Source: Symbiodinium sp. CCMP2592
Taxonomy: Eukaryota > Sar > Dinophyceae > Suessiales > Symbiodiniaceae
Direction of reading: 5' to 3'
NCBI GenBank assembly: GCA_905221615.1
Contig: CAJNDT010000957.1
Location: 186,001 to 250,000, forward strand
Length of the DNA stretch: 64,000 nt
Part shown: one piece after another, positions 20,228 to 30,961 of the stretch
Layout of the letters: every line of letters starts with the position of its first letter
Position numbering within the stretch: position 1 is the stretch's first letter
Notes under the pieces: model-generated
What the model was told of the DNA's origin: nothing
The model's database searches: none
Seen by the model: only the letters and a program-made list of their open reading frames with translations
Position numbers and translations under genes: made by a program

Positions 20228-21977
20228 AAATGTCGATTCACTGCAAGGGTTTCGGCACTCGTTGTCAGACTTTTCTCAAGGGTCATTGCCAAGCATTATG
20301 CCAGCAACGATTGCAAAAGTGATAGAGCACCTTGGCTCCTGTGACGACCACGACCAAGACGACCATGACCAGCACGACGGCCACTACGACGAGGACGAGC
20401 GCGACCAAATGACAACGACCACAAGTAGACCCATATTACCTATATTACATCCCCATAATACCCAGTTTAGTAACCCGAATAGGACCCTTGTTCAGGATCC
20501 CTTCAACGGAACCACCAGCAGGAGACGCCAGGAGACTACCCGGACGCACAGGAAAAATTTAACGCCAAGATCCCAAATCGAAGGTGAGCCAGGACGGACG
20601 CTTGTCGGTGAAGCCTTGACTTGCCTGCCTTGTGCGAGTGTGACCCCACTGCCCAACCAAATTGTGCGAGTAAGATGAAAGCTCGACCGCGTTGCTTCAG
20701 CCTTCCATCCTGCAGCACCAAACCAGGCAGATCCTAAACCCTCAACGCTTTAGGCAAAAAGACACAAAAAGGCCTGCAACCTGCCCAGGAAGACTTGGAG
20801 AACTTTTGCACCTCGGCCAGCCGGTAGCCGCAGTAGTCGTCATGATGCTGCTACTAGTGGTAGCGGTTTTGGTGGCGGCGGTGCTGATGCTGGTGCTGGT
20901 GATGGCGGCAGTTTGCCAAGAAGAAGTGGTGGTCGTTGTTGCCGTCGTCGCAGTAGCAGTAGAAGTAAGTAGTAATTTTCAGTAGCAGCAGTGGCAGCTG
21001 AAGACGTACGGTAGGACTGGGAATGGGACGTCCGTCTCATATACACATGATCATCAGTATGACCAGAACTGACCAAAAACGTTGGGCTTGAATGCTTGGT
21101 TGCCATGCCAGGTTGATGGACTGTAAACACACTTAGTATCACCAGCTAAACATGCCTTGAATACCGCCGTTCTTCCGGCTTGCGTCTTGAGCTTCCTGAC
21201 ATGCTGAGGCTGATTCTTGAGTCGTTTGTGTAAGGCCTGAAGCCACATAGTACAGGAGCCTTAATGATTGGAATAGGGTTGTGGGGTGTGTTTGTCTATA
21301 TTTAGAATCAGGAACTCCAAAACAGTGCTGGTAAATATTTGGATCCCTGCATGATTTTGGGGTCGGAGCCTGACTTCTTCAATACAGGGTCCCCAGGCGA
21401 AGATGAATGGACACCGATCTTCGGTATATTAAGGATATGGGAAAGAAGCCCAGGCTAGCATCTGTGTCTAGAGCCTAGATCACATGTGATCATCCAAGGC
21501 ATCCTCGGAGAAGTCGTGGTTTAGGGTTCAGGGTTTAGGGTTGGTTTAATGTTGGGGTTTTGCGGCGACTTCCCAAGCTCGGATGCAAAAGGCTTCAGGA
21601 TGTAAGGTTTCGGATTTGATGCAGGAGGGGTTCCCTCGGCGTCTCCCCAATCAAACCAAGCGTTTCGTAAGGAAAGGGCTGGTCCATGTACCGTTCTGAC
21701 CAGCCGGTAATATTATATTCCGTACTGTCCATATATAGCCATACAGTCATACTGTAATGCACCCCTACCATGAAAGCCTTTCGAGACATCCTATAAGTAC
21801 TTCTGGACACCTGACAAACCCCTTTCTTTATTCCTTGAATACCTTTCCAAAACCCTAAACCCAAAACCCTAAACCCTAAACCCTAAACCGCCCGGACCCC
21901 CAATTTGCTTCCTCAAATCGCCCAGGCCCTACATTTCGAGACTGGTCTGAGCCCTTAAGCCTCGAAGTGAAAACCTA

Positions 21978-22083
21978 CTTGGGGCAGGGGACGTAGTAAG
22001 TAGGTTCTAAGTAGGGTTATGATTGGGGTAACTCCATTTAGGGTACTTATAACTCTACTTACTAAGTCCCCTGCCCCTCCAAG
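21978..22083. repeat. Inverted repeat, CTTGGGGCAGGGGAC ends
   Basis: The left arm CTTGGGGCAGGGGACGTAG and the right arm CTTAGTCCCCTGCCCC(T)CCAAG pair with one bulge. It is MITE-sized, but no target duplication is clear. It ends 52 bp before a PP2C exon. Confidence 0.6.
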
Positions 22084-22135
22084 TAAAGAAGCTTGGGTCC
22101 TCGGGAGCCTTGAACCGAGCCCCCGAGGCCGTGAG

Positions 22136-22198
22136 CAGAACATCAACATCGAAGCCTCCGGAGCGGCGGGCTCCTGCCTGGTGCTGGAGGAACAGACG
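22136..22198 (+). CDS. PP2C phosphatase gene, exon with the SGxxGS turn
   Basis: It encodes QNINIEASGAAGSCLVLEEQ plus Thr. SGAAGS takes the place of the SGTTA turn that most PP2Cs have before the central beta strands. The acceptor follows GTGAG and the donor is GCAGCT (GC-type). Phase 0 at both ends gives a continuous strand into the next exon. Confidence 0.7.
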
Positions 22199-22720
22199 GC
22201 AGCTCGGCCTTTTAAGCTTTAAGGGCATCTTAGGATCTTTCGTTTCAAGGGTGCTGGGGATGTTCAGGCTTTTGGTTTCAGGTTAGAAGGTTTTGACAGG
22301 CTGGGATGGTGGGATGCTTGGCGTGTACTCCTCGTCGAGGCTGGGCTGTGGCCATTTCTACATCATTGCGGCTTAGGGTTTAAACCGGTTAGGGATACAC
22401 AGCAACGGACTCGAGTGTCCCTTCCCGAATTCCAGGCCCATGGCCCGAAGCCGCGACCAGCAGAGGAAGTCTAGTGAGGAAGCTGAGCTGGATTGTCTAC
22501 GCTATGATATAGGACATACATGTAGCACTAACGTATGTTTTCCAGAGGCTACCTGCAGTTGGATTTAGACTCTTGAGAGGTCCGCTGCTGAAAGGCATTT
22601 GGGTTTAGTTTTCAGCTCGGAGGTGAAGACTGTGCGGGTCAGAATGATTAGTCATAGAGTCATAATTCTTGCCATTCATACCGGCACCTAACTTGGAACT
22701 TGACGTCCTGGGTTGCCTAG

Positions 22721-22808
22721 GTTCACATTGCTTTCATCGGCGATGCACGGATCATGCTCGGGTCATGGAATCGCCGGGACTCGCGCATGATCTTCTGTAC
22801 CAAGGACT
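22721..22808 (+). CDS. PP2C phosphatase gene, exon with the GDARIM motif
   Basis: It starts after GCCTAG and encodes VHIAFIGDARIMLGSW and, at its end, FCTKD. This is the PP2C VGDSRAVL strand, with Ala for Ser, followed by the strand before the 'DH.P' loop. The donor is GCGAGT, a GC version of the consensus GTGAGT. It ends in phase 1. Joining it directly to the exon at 25093 would create a stop codon, so a small exon carrying the 'DH.P' loop is probably missing between 22.8 and 25.1 kb. Confidence 0.8.
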
Positions 22809-23384
22809 GCGAGTGGTTTGTCGGAAGGTGTCGTTTCAATTGCGATCAAAGGGCCTCTGCAATTTAAGTCTTCGCGTGCACGCTTTGATTGACCAGTTTA
22901 GTGTCGATTCTCAAGGTCATTCTGATGTTTTTGATTTTGGGGAAATCCAGTAGGTGTACACAGCATGCAGCTTTACGCAGCTTAAGTCTTCCGAGGCACT
23001 AGATGTGGGGCCAGTGGTGCTGAGATTGGTTTGCCTAAACCCCGTAGCTGAGAGGTAGCCCGAGATACCTCTGGAAGGCGAGTTAATTTCGGAAATGGTA
23101 CAGCCTCGGGGAGAGTTGGTTCGTTATTTCTACACCGCCTCAACAGCCTCATCAGCGTCGTCTTACGGTTTAAACTAGAATCTCCCAGAGGCATCCTAGC
23201 CAGTTCCACGGGCTACCACCAGCTGCTCGACATAATCTTGCTCAGAAGCGTAAGTTGTTAGGCCATGAACTGAAATTTTACGGTTCTGCACTCCAGAGTC
23301 TCCAAAACTGTATACATGAATCAATGCATCTATCTTTCTATAGTTATCTGTGTGTACACAAATGTCTATATATGTATATAGGCA

Positions 23385-23715
23385 TACACACACGAACACG
23401 CAAATACAAACAAACAAGCAAACCACAGCAAACCAAGCTTAGCATAACCAAACCAACCCACCCGTCCACCCACCCAAGCAAGCAAACAAACGAACCATCA
23501 AGCAGATAAACACACAATCAATCAAACAAGCAAGCAAACAAGCCAGCAAGCAAGCAACAAAGCAAACAAGCAAGCAAACTGACAAGCAAATCAACAACCA
23601 ACCATACAAACAAACACAAACAAACACAAGCAAAACAAAACGCACACGTGCAATCACAAACACAAACAAAAACGCACACACACACACACAGAGACAGACA
23701 CACACACACACACAC
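23385..23715. repeat. (CAAA/CAAG)n and (CA)n simple sequence
   Basis: Interrupted AAAC, CAAG and ACAC units in a PP2C intron. The Cys/Val/Leu-rich minus-strand frames are artefacts. Confidence 0.9.
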
Positions 23716-24298
23716 AGGACCACAAACCTGAGCTTCCCGAAGAGAAGGCCGGTCCGTGGGCCTTTGACGTGTGCGTGTTTTAGGTTCCAGGGTTTGGGGA
23801 TGCAAGGTGTGAGGTTTAGGGTTTAGGGGTTCAGGGGTCTAGGGGGTAAGGGGTTTAGGGTTTAGGGGTTTAGGGGCGCTTTGAAGAAGCGGGGGAAAGG
23901 GGGGCTCTTGCTGTAACCGGGCTGCTGGACAACGAGGCCTGCTGCAAAAAGGGGTTCAGGGGTTTGCACAAGTCCTGATGCAAACAAGTTCTAAGGTTTG
24001 GGTATTTTGGTGGGATTTAGATCGGGCTTTTCAGGGTTGGAGAGGGATTTGAGCGTTCATACAAGGGTTGTGCAGGACTGGTACCGTTGAAGGTTTAGGG
24101 TTCCAGGGTTTGGGCGGTCAGAAGGTCTAAGCTTGCCCAGGCTGTCGGATTTAGGGTATGAGGGTTCGACAAGGCTTACAATAATTGGACCATAAGCGTT
24201 GCTACAAGGGTTCCTAGGATGTTCGGAATTCAGGCTTTAAAGATTCAAGTTGCCGGGTGGGGTGTTCGGTTGCTAGGGTATAATAAAGGGCGTCAAAT

Positions 24299-24403
24299 CG
24301 GAGTTTCCGAAAATAGTAGGGGACCCTAATATAGCACCCTAAATACTATAGGATCCTTATTATAAGGACCCCAAAATAAGGACCCCAAATTTCGGAAACT
24401 CCC
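24299..24403. mobile_element. MITE-like element, GGGAGTTTCCGAAAA family copy 2, AAAT duplication
   Basis: A 105-bp unit: left end CGGAGTTTCCGAAAAT, right end ATTTCGGAAACTCCC. AAAT lies on both sides (24295-24298 and 24404-24407), the same target word as the copy at 20126. It sits in a PP2C intron. Confidence 0.8.
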
Positions 24404-24507
24404 AAATAGTCGTAGGTGTATTCAGATTCAAGGTTGACGAGTCCAAGGCTTAGGTTAGAAGATGTCATCGCAGGTTCACCTGTATTAGGGGTTTGCGAGG
24501 CACCTGA

Positions 24508-24602
24508 ACCTACCAAACCCGATTTTTTTGGAGGTTCCTACCATAAACCCCATTATGGAATTTTATAGGGACTCTACCAAAAAAGGCAGGTTTTGGTAGG
24601 TT
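24508..24602. repeat. Inverted repeat with AACCTACCAAA ends
   Basis: AACCTACCAAACCC at the left pairs with GGTTTTGGTAGGTT at the right, with further pairing of T-rich and A-rich blocks inside. It is MITE-like, without an obvious target duplication. Confidence 0.6.
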
Positions 24603-25092
24603 AAGGCTGTTAAGGTAGGGGTATGATGTCTTTTTGTCAGACTTCGGTTTGAAGGATCAGTGTCAGCGTTTGGCCTTAGGTTTTCGGGCTCGACATGGAG
24701 GGCTGCAATTATTGAGCAGTGCGGTGTTCTCGACATACACTTAGGATCGTTCTCACAAGGGTTTATGCCTTCGAAGTTCTGCGGTCCTAAAGCTTTCATA
24801 AAAGTAAGAACCCTACAGAGCCGTAGAACACCTTCACAGCAGCATGCGAAGAGGATCCCTCAGGCCTTCAGCCGGACATCTTCTAAATTCTAAACAAATT
24901 GCGACAGCCCTATACGCGTAAGCGGTCCTAAGCCCTATCAGACTTGCAGGGGCTTTCGGGCCATCCGGAACCCTGTCAAAACAATTAGGACAATAACGAC
25001 AAGACGAAATGATCGCATTCTCAATTATGACAGTAATCCCTAAACCCCAAGCCCTAAACCTTAATAATCACAACAATATGCCTGAACCGAAG

Positions 25093-25152
25093 AACCCAAA
25101 GCGGAGGCACGGTTGGAGGCCGAAGGAAGCGAAGTGAGGGAGGTAGATGAGG
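25093..25152 (+). CDS. PP2C phosphatase gene, exon after the DH.P loop
   Basis: It encodes PKAEARLEAEGSEVREVDE with split codons at both ends, matching the PP2C 'E..R(I/L)...GG.V' helix and strand. The acceptor follows CCGAAG and the donor is GCAGCT. It ends with one base that joins AA of the next exon to make Glu, so the frame continues. Confidence 0.6.
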
Positions 25153-25583
25153 GCAGCTGGCGGATCTACTTGAAAGGCAGGGGACAAGATAGGGGTTTCT
25201 ACAAATAGAATAGGGCTCCTGTAGAAGGAGGGGTTAGTTTTTTCTATGAGGACCATTATAATAAGGGTGATTTACCGGGGCCTCTACTACCTAGAATAGG
25301 GAACTGGCGTCTATTATATTAGTTAGGGGTGTAGCTTGCAAGAGGTTTACGGGCTCAGGGTGCGGACTTGGGGCTCAATGGTTTGGGTGTCAGAGGTCTA
25401 GGCATGAAGTTGGTTCGGAGACAAAGTGCTTGCAGGGCTGCAAGGGCTTTAGGTTGGGCACCGAAGCCTTCTAAGCTCTAGCTGCGGGTGGGGAGCTGGT
25501 TTAGGGTCTAGGCTTTCGCTTTCTGAAGGGAGCGGAGGGCCAGCATTTTTGGTTTGAGAGATCCACGTCCTCAAGCCCGAAAG

Positions 25584-25652
25584 AACCCGAAACTAGCTGG
25601 GTCCACACCTACATGATAGTAGAGTGTCAGTGTGATGTGTTCCGGCCCCGAG
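25584..25652 (+). CDS. PP2C phosphatase gene, exon before the SRAFGD motif
   Basis: It encodes PETSWVHTYMIVECQCDVFR and then Pro-Arg, ending with G. The donor is GTGAGC, the one clear GT donor in this gene. The final G joins GC of the next exon to make Gly, giving RGSNFPGL. The RVF...PGL arrangement is standard for PP2C. Confidence 0.65.
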
Positions 25653-26390
25653 GTGAGCTGACCCTTGCAACCATTCGATCCCACTTAAAAGAAGCTCCAA
25701 TGCATAACATCATCCGGCCAAACTCGATTCCCTAGATGAAAACTCCCAAAGAAACATCGCGAAGACAGCGAAAAGCGAAGCCTGAATTCGAAGCTGGCTT
25801 TCCTCTAAACCCTAAACCCTGGCATGACCGAGTTGTGAGAGGGTAAACCCTCGTCGCAACCCGTGGAAACCTCCACTCTCTGAAACCCCAAAGCCCCGAC
25901 ACACCCATATTGAGGCAGCGTGGTCTTCTCTCCGTGAGCGGTTTAGGGTTTAGGGAGCTAAGACTTGAAAACCTGAACCCTGCGGGCTCATGAGTCTGAA
26001 ATTAGAAGCCAGAAAGTTGGGACATCAGTATCCTCGTGCCCTTGAGTTTAGGGGATCCCAGCACTAAGTATCCCAAATGTATGTTCCAGTTTTCTGAGGT
26101 TCACTATACGTATTGAGCCCGCTTCCTTCACAAGGCATATACCTATATCCATGCCTATATTATCTGTCTAGAGATACACTTTTATTCATGCCTTTATTTA
26201 AACTTATATTCGCTTCTCTATGCTTATCTATATTCAATAGGGATCCGAATATTCAGGCCCCTCATATCTCAGAAAAAGGGAGGTTATAGACCAGGAGTCT
26301 ACATTAATGTTACGGCTTCTGTTGATTGCATAGTCATGTACTTGCAGTCGGCAGCACACAAGAATAGAAAGCAAACACGCCAAATATCAG

Positions 26391-26443
26391 GCTCCAACTT
26401 CCCGGGACTCACGATGTCCCGTGCGTTTGGAGACACGGCCTGC
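26391..26443 (+). CDS. PP2C phosphatase gene, exon with the PGLTMSRAFGD motif
   Basis: It starts after AATATCAG and encodes SNFPGLTMSRAFGDTAC, the highly conserved PP2C motif PGL.MSR(S/A)(L/F)GD. The acceptor is clear; the end is less certain (GCCCGG or GCCTGC donor, both phase 0). Confidence 0.85.
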
Positions 26444-26852
26444 GCCCGGAACCCTGGACACATGCGTGGTTGAGCACTTTGTGTTTCGGATATCATCTGG
26501 CGGTAGAACATACAAGGTGCAACTACAGGAAAGGAAATGTTATTTACAAGTTAGCACATGAGAACACATGTAATATCAGAAAGGTCGCCATATGACAACA
26601 TATAGCAAAACTGTATTAGAACTGCTAACAAGAGAAGAGCAGAGCAACGAATGAAAAGATCAGATAGCACAGTACAATGTACCACAATATAACACAATGT
26701 AATGTGAAGCCTTTCAGGAACACCTGAGGGTTCACTTCCTGCTTTTTAGTCTTTTGTTAAAACGTCCGGCGTATTGGTTTTCCAACCTGCTGTTGCAGCT
26801 TCAGGCTTGCCGGGATTTGTAAAGGGGCGTGAGCAACATTCTAAAGGGAACT

Positions 26853-26937
26853 CCAGAAAGTTGGAATATGGTTTCATGGTAGGATCCCCTATAATTTACC
26901 TTAAAGGGGTTACGATAATGATATTCCAACTTTCTGG
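26853..26937. repeat. Inverted repeat, CCAGAAAGTTGGAATAT ends
   Basis: CCAGAAAGTTGGAATAT at the left and ATATTCCAACTTTCTGG at the right are exact complements. CT lies on both sides. It is 85 bp long, MITE-like, and located in a PP2C intron. Confidence 0.7.
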
Positions 26938-27076
26938 CTTCTACTGTAGGGTAAGGTGTTGGGATTGTGTAAGGAGTCAGTGCATCGTGGGATGCTAATG
27001 GGCTCCAACTGGGCTTCAAGCTTGCAAATTGCCGAGGCTGTGTCCGAGGGCTTTTGAAGTGGTGGTGGATTGTTTA

Positions 27077-27189
27077 CCCAGAGATTCCAACATTGCTTAA
27101 TAAAGTATATACTCGAAAGTATAGTAGGATCGCTAATATGGTATAATTTAAGGGATATTCCTTAGTAAAGGGATATTGGAGTCTTTGGG
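27077..27189. mobile_element. MITE-like element, CCCAGAGACTCC family copy 3, TA flanks
   Basis: The ends are CCCAGAGATTCCAACAT and ATATTGGAGTCTTTGGG. TA lies on both sides (27075-27076 and 27190-27191). The internal GTAGGATC block is shared with copies 1 and 2. It lies in a PP2C intron. Confidence 0.72.
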
Positions 27190-27499
27190 TAGTTGAGGGT
27201 TCAGCGTTCGGTTCGCAGTGGTTTCGGATGCAGGTTGTTGTTGCTTTGGAGCTCGGATCTCGGATGATGCGAAACCCTCTCCGGATAGCTGGGTATGTGG
27301 CAACATCTGAAATTCAATGATGCTTGTTGTATCTTCCTGGCTGGCTTCGTCGGCCAAGCGCCCCCATAATTCGAGCCAAACTACTTTTGCGAGGGTTCGC
27401 ATGGCTGGTTAAACGCTGGTAGTTCGATGGACTTAGACTACGGGCCGGCCGCCCCCCCTTCAAAAGCAAATGCAACATTCCTGAAGTCTAACAAGACAG

Positions 27500-27604
27500 T
27501 CGGAGTCGGAGGCTGGCATTTCCCGCGATCCAGAGTACCACAAGTTCTTGATGCAGCCGAACGACCAGTGGTATGCCATTGTGGCATCTGATGGCATCTG
27601 GGAT
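27500..27604 (+). CDS. PP2C phosphatase gene, exon with the ASDGIWD motif
   Basis: It encodes AGISRDPEYHKFLMQPNDQW and then YAIVASDGIWD. The Asp of ASDG is the third metal-binding Asp of PP2C. Three AG acceptors in repeated CGGAG units (exon starting at 27500, 27506 or 27512) all keep phase 0. The downstream end is uncertain: the frame stays open to 27665, and a GTAGTG donor exists near 27626. Confidence 0.82.
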
Positions 27605-27854
27605 CCTCGTCGGCACTTCATCGTAGTGAACATGTCGACGAGCAAGGTCTCACAGCTACACCATTAGGTTGACCATCCCTCCGGTGCTAAGTGTGTGTGT
27701 GTGTGTGACACGTGCATTGAGAGCTGTCGTCAGAAGCATCCTGCGACGACAGATCTTGGTTTACTGTGATAGCTGAGCTTCGGCTAGCCAGAAGCCACAC
27801 GGAAAACAAGCAATACCGATGGAACCCTCAAACTCTAAAACACCGAAGCCGAAG

Positions 27855-27930
27855 CCCAAATCCTCATCCGAGGAGTTCATAGAAGGCGAGGAATGCTGCA
27901 GCCTCACTTCCAAGAAGCTTCGGCTGAAGG
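27855..27930 (+). CDS. PP2C phosphatase gene, tentative penultimate exon
   Basis: The frame encodes SSSEEFIEGEECCSLTSKKL, resembling the SS.E.(V/I) and helix region between the ASDG(I/V)WD and DDIT motifs. It ends with G before a GTCCAA donor, which would make Ala with CC of the last exon, leading to ASRKRW. Position and phase fit, but similarity is weak and other exon choices are possible. Confidence 0.35.
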
Positions 27931-28331
27931 GTCCAAGAGAAACAGCACCTTGGAGAGCATTTGGTCTGTTTTTGGCAGAGCTAAGGGGTTTCGATTCTGC
28001 TTTTGACGGCATTCAGGTCTGATTTTTGAGTTGGGCGGTTCAGACACGGAAGCATTTAACACTTGAATGCCGACCCCGCGGACAGCTTCAAATCAAACTT
28101 TGAACGCTCATGTTGCCTGTGTAGTTTGGGGGGACTCTTGTTTCGCATGCTTGTCCGCGAGGAAACTAAAATCACTCCAGTGTTGGCACCACTATAGAGG
28201 GGTTTTGTTGATGCTGCAAACTAGATTCTAGATCTAGCCTCGAAACCTCAAGGCCAAATGCTTGCTTCGCAAATGCACCTTCCGAGTCCCTGAGTCCCGC
28301 AGCGAATGACAGGTTGAGTTCATCACGACAG

Positions 28332-28402
28332 CCAGCCGCAAGCGATGGGCCCATGTTTGTGGCGACTACTGTGACGACATCACAGCTGTCCTGGTTTCTT
28401 GA
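28332..28402 (+). CDS. PP2C phosphatase gene, last exon with the CDDITAVLV motif and stop
   Basis: It starts after CACGACAG and encodes SRKRWAHVCGDYCDDITAVL, then Val-Ser and TGA at 28400-28402. The DDIT Asp is the last PP2C metal ligand, and the RW...GDYCDDIT spacing is normal. All essential metal-binding residues of the phosphatase are therefore present across the exons, so the gene is probably functional. The protein would remove phosphate from Ser/Thr in an Mg2+/Mn2+-dependent reaction; its substrate and location cannot be read from the sequence. Confidence 0.85.
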
Positions 28403-28607
28403 CCTTGCCTTACTGGCACCTGAGTTTTGTGGGGGGCTTTAACAAGTTTTGGCGTTCCAGTCGCAATTGCATGGCGAAGTATTGAGGTGTCTGTAGCAAT
28501 GACCAGGGTGAACGGGGTTCAATGATGCTGAAGGTTCTCCGCCCAATCGGCACAGGTGAATATACGAGTCTTGAAAACAACTACTTACTATCTACTTGCT
28601 TGCGAAT

Positions 28608-28748
28608 ATGGCAAAAGAGAACTACGTCCAAACCCTGTTCTACGCACTTCGCCCCCTGCACCTGCATTATGAGAACATGTTTTGGGACGTGGTAACCTTG
28701 GACAGCCCAGGTGTGAATCGGAATCTTGCTCTATACTTTTTCGAGCAG
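28608..28748 (+). CDS. Gene 2, probable first exon; function unknown
   Basis: ATG at 28608 opens a frame reading MAKENYVQTLFYALRPLHLH and then YENMFWDVVTLDSPG to FFEQ. Codon composition and residue pattern look coding. The in-frame upstream stop has no AG acceptor between it and the ATG, which supports a translation start here. The donor could be GTGTAG (phase 0) at 28749. The start lies only 205 bp after the PP2C stop, on the same strand, as in dinoflagellate head-to-tail gene arrays. I recognise no domain. Confidence 0.5.
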
Positions 28749-29301
28749 GTGTAGGTAAGATTTGTAGGAAACGAGAAATGTACTGGCTCTCCAGTAGCGT
28801 GACTACCTCGAGATCTAGAGATTCCGAACAGGTCCGAGAAGCCCGAATAAAGACCACGGTGACCTGCTCTGCACGGATGGGTAATGCTACTTCGTCAGCG
28901 TTCGTTCAAGGAAGAAAGTCTTTCAGAGGACACATGCGAGTTCAGTTCCCAATCGTCTTACACCCAAGACTCCTTGATAGAGGGGCCATCATAATGACCT
29001 ATACTATTTTCGGGGTTCGTGATTATAATTATAGTGACATGGACCCCAAAACTCTATTCTAAGTATTAAGGCTCTTATAGTAGACCCAAAAGCCTGAGCC
29101 GCGACCCAGATTCAGTGGAACACCACGCCGCCAGAGGGAGGCACTGGTCTGAGCATGTTGGGAGTTTCAGGTTTCGTTCTCCGGCCGATGAGGCGATGGT
29201 TTAGGGTTTAGGCGGGTTTAGGGTTTAGTCGAAATAGGCCTGGATGCAAAGAGGGTTTAGGGGAAATAACAGGGTGAGAAGATGCCGCAACGGAAAGGCG
29301 T

Positions 29302-29425
29302 CAGTAGTCAGAACGATGATGATGCTTGATGTCTTCGCCGTCATTATTACCATCAGGATCATAATAGTGATGTTGACGATGATCATGAAGAAGATGATGA
29401 TGATCATCATCATCCTTGTGTTGAG
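29302..29425. repeat. (GAT/ATC)-rich simple sequence
   Basis: Interrupted GAT, ATC and AAG units; long frames here are artefacts. Confidence 0.75.
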
Positions 29426-29949
29426 GATTGCGTTTGCCAACAACGTTCAGTCGTGCTTCTCTCTCCGATCATCTCGCTCTTGCTTTCGATGCAGGCACCA
29501 ACAATCACATGATGAGCGTGCGCCAATTCCAGCCACCATCGTCGTAATCTGATGACCCGAGTGGCCGGAGACCACAGCAGAGATCACTCGACAAGCGACC
29601 CCACAAAAGGATGGTCACTCGCAGCTCAGCTTCATGTCTCAAGCTTAGGGCCTCGTAAAAGCCACAGGATCCTGCAGCCCACTTTATAAGCTGGAATGAT
29701 GAACGGTCTTTGTCGAGTGACGTGGCTGTTGAGTCTGCGGCGCGAATGGCAAAACAGTTTCACTCTTTCACCTTTCAGTGCCCTGGCTGCATAGGGTTTG
29801 GGATTTAGGGTCTAGGGTTTATGGTGCGGCACATCCAGGCAGGATTCGCACAATCCTGTGCTAAAACAGGATTTAGGCTTAAGGGTTTCCTCGGGATTTT
29901 GTCAGGGATGTTGTTGGGCGTGGCAAAGGGAAGGTCCTCCCCAACTCAG

Positions 29950-30001
29950 AACCTTTGCAGCATTTGTTCAGGGTCATGCAAAGAACATCATGTTTCATGA
30001 G
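29950..30001 (+). CDS. Gene 2, tentative internal exon
   Basis: The frame encodes TFAAFVQGHAKNIMFHE after CAACTCAG and before a GC donor (GCTTGG). It looks coding, but phase with the flanking exons cannot be tested because other exons are missing. Confidence 0.3.
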
Positions 30002-30590
30002 GCTTGGAGCGATACAATGTTTGGACCCCGATATTTATTTTAATGAGAAGCTTCCAGAACCAACGTGGTAGCAATCATGCTTTCTGCTTTAACGCTTGTT
30101 TGTCGGCTTGAAAATGGTCCCCAGGTTTCATCTGGGACAGCTGTAGATGGGCGCTTGAGGATTTTGGCGTGTCACAGCTGTAGCGTTTATAGGACGGAGA
30201 GCTGGTTGGACGGACAAGGTTCCATGTCGTGAAGGCGAGAATTCGTGAAAGCAGGGGCAACACATCATTGTATGAAGTACTGTGCCTACTGGTCATAGTA
30301 TGAACTCGAGCTACCATCGATCAGCTGTGTCGGGCATTATCTCGGCTTTTGCAGGCCTAAGATGCTTGATATTTCAGACCTGTCGGGTTCGAAGCTAGCT
30401 CGTTCAAGTTTGGGTTCAGGATCAGCGACTAGGGCTCATCTTTTGTGCTCGACCTCGACTTGCTTGGGGGCCTTTCTTGAAGCTTTAGTTTTATGCAAGC
30501 TTTAGCAATCGATTGTGCGGGCTATGGCCTACTAGTGTGGTTTTCTTCGAGAGTCGTCGATTCCCCCGCCACACCCGTTCCCAAGAAAAG

Positions 30591-30720
30591 CATGCACCGG
30601 TGATCACGGAAAATTTCACACGACACATGTATGTGCATGGTCACTTTCTCGATTTCTTCACATGTCATACATTCATGAGCGGTACGCTGAGAACTCTGAT
30701 GCTCGTATTTGTGTTGAGGC
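30591..30720 (+). CDS. Gene 2, internal exon; function unknown
   Basis: It starts after GAAAAG and encodes CTGDHGKFHTTHVCAWSLSR followed by FLHMSYIHERYAENSDARIC and ends near VEA. It is rich in aromatic and charged residues, with no stop, and reads as a folded protein. A GTCCCC donor leaves phase 2; the next exon supplies the third base, completing Ala. The intron that follows (30721-30825) is short and contains CCCTAAA-like units. No family is recognised. Confidence 0.5.
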
Positions 30721-30825
30721 GTCCCCCTTAGACCCTAAATCCCAAACACTATGTCCTAAACCCCCCTTACACCCTAAATCAAACATGCCAAGACCTAAAC
30801 TCCAAGCCATAGCTTCGCTCACCAG

Positions 30826-30961
30826 TCAAGAAACACACGCCAGCGCCAAGTCGCTGCAAGCTTCTCTTCGCCAGTCCTCCAAGGAAGCCGCCCCCCGCCG
30901 CCAACGCGGTTACGTGCCTCGAGGTGCCTCTCCTTGGCAACACTTCGGAACAGGGGTGTAG
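30826..30961 (+). CDS. Gene 2, last exon with basic tail and stop
   Basis: It begins after CTCACCAG, completes the Ala codon, and encodes QETHASAKSLQASLRQSSKE, then a Pro/Arg-rich tail (RRQRGYVPRG) and TAG at 30959-30961. A telomere-like TTTAAGG tract follows. The tail may be disordered or nucleic-acid binding; that is inference. Confidence 0.5.
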
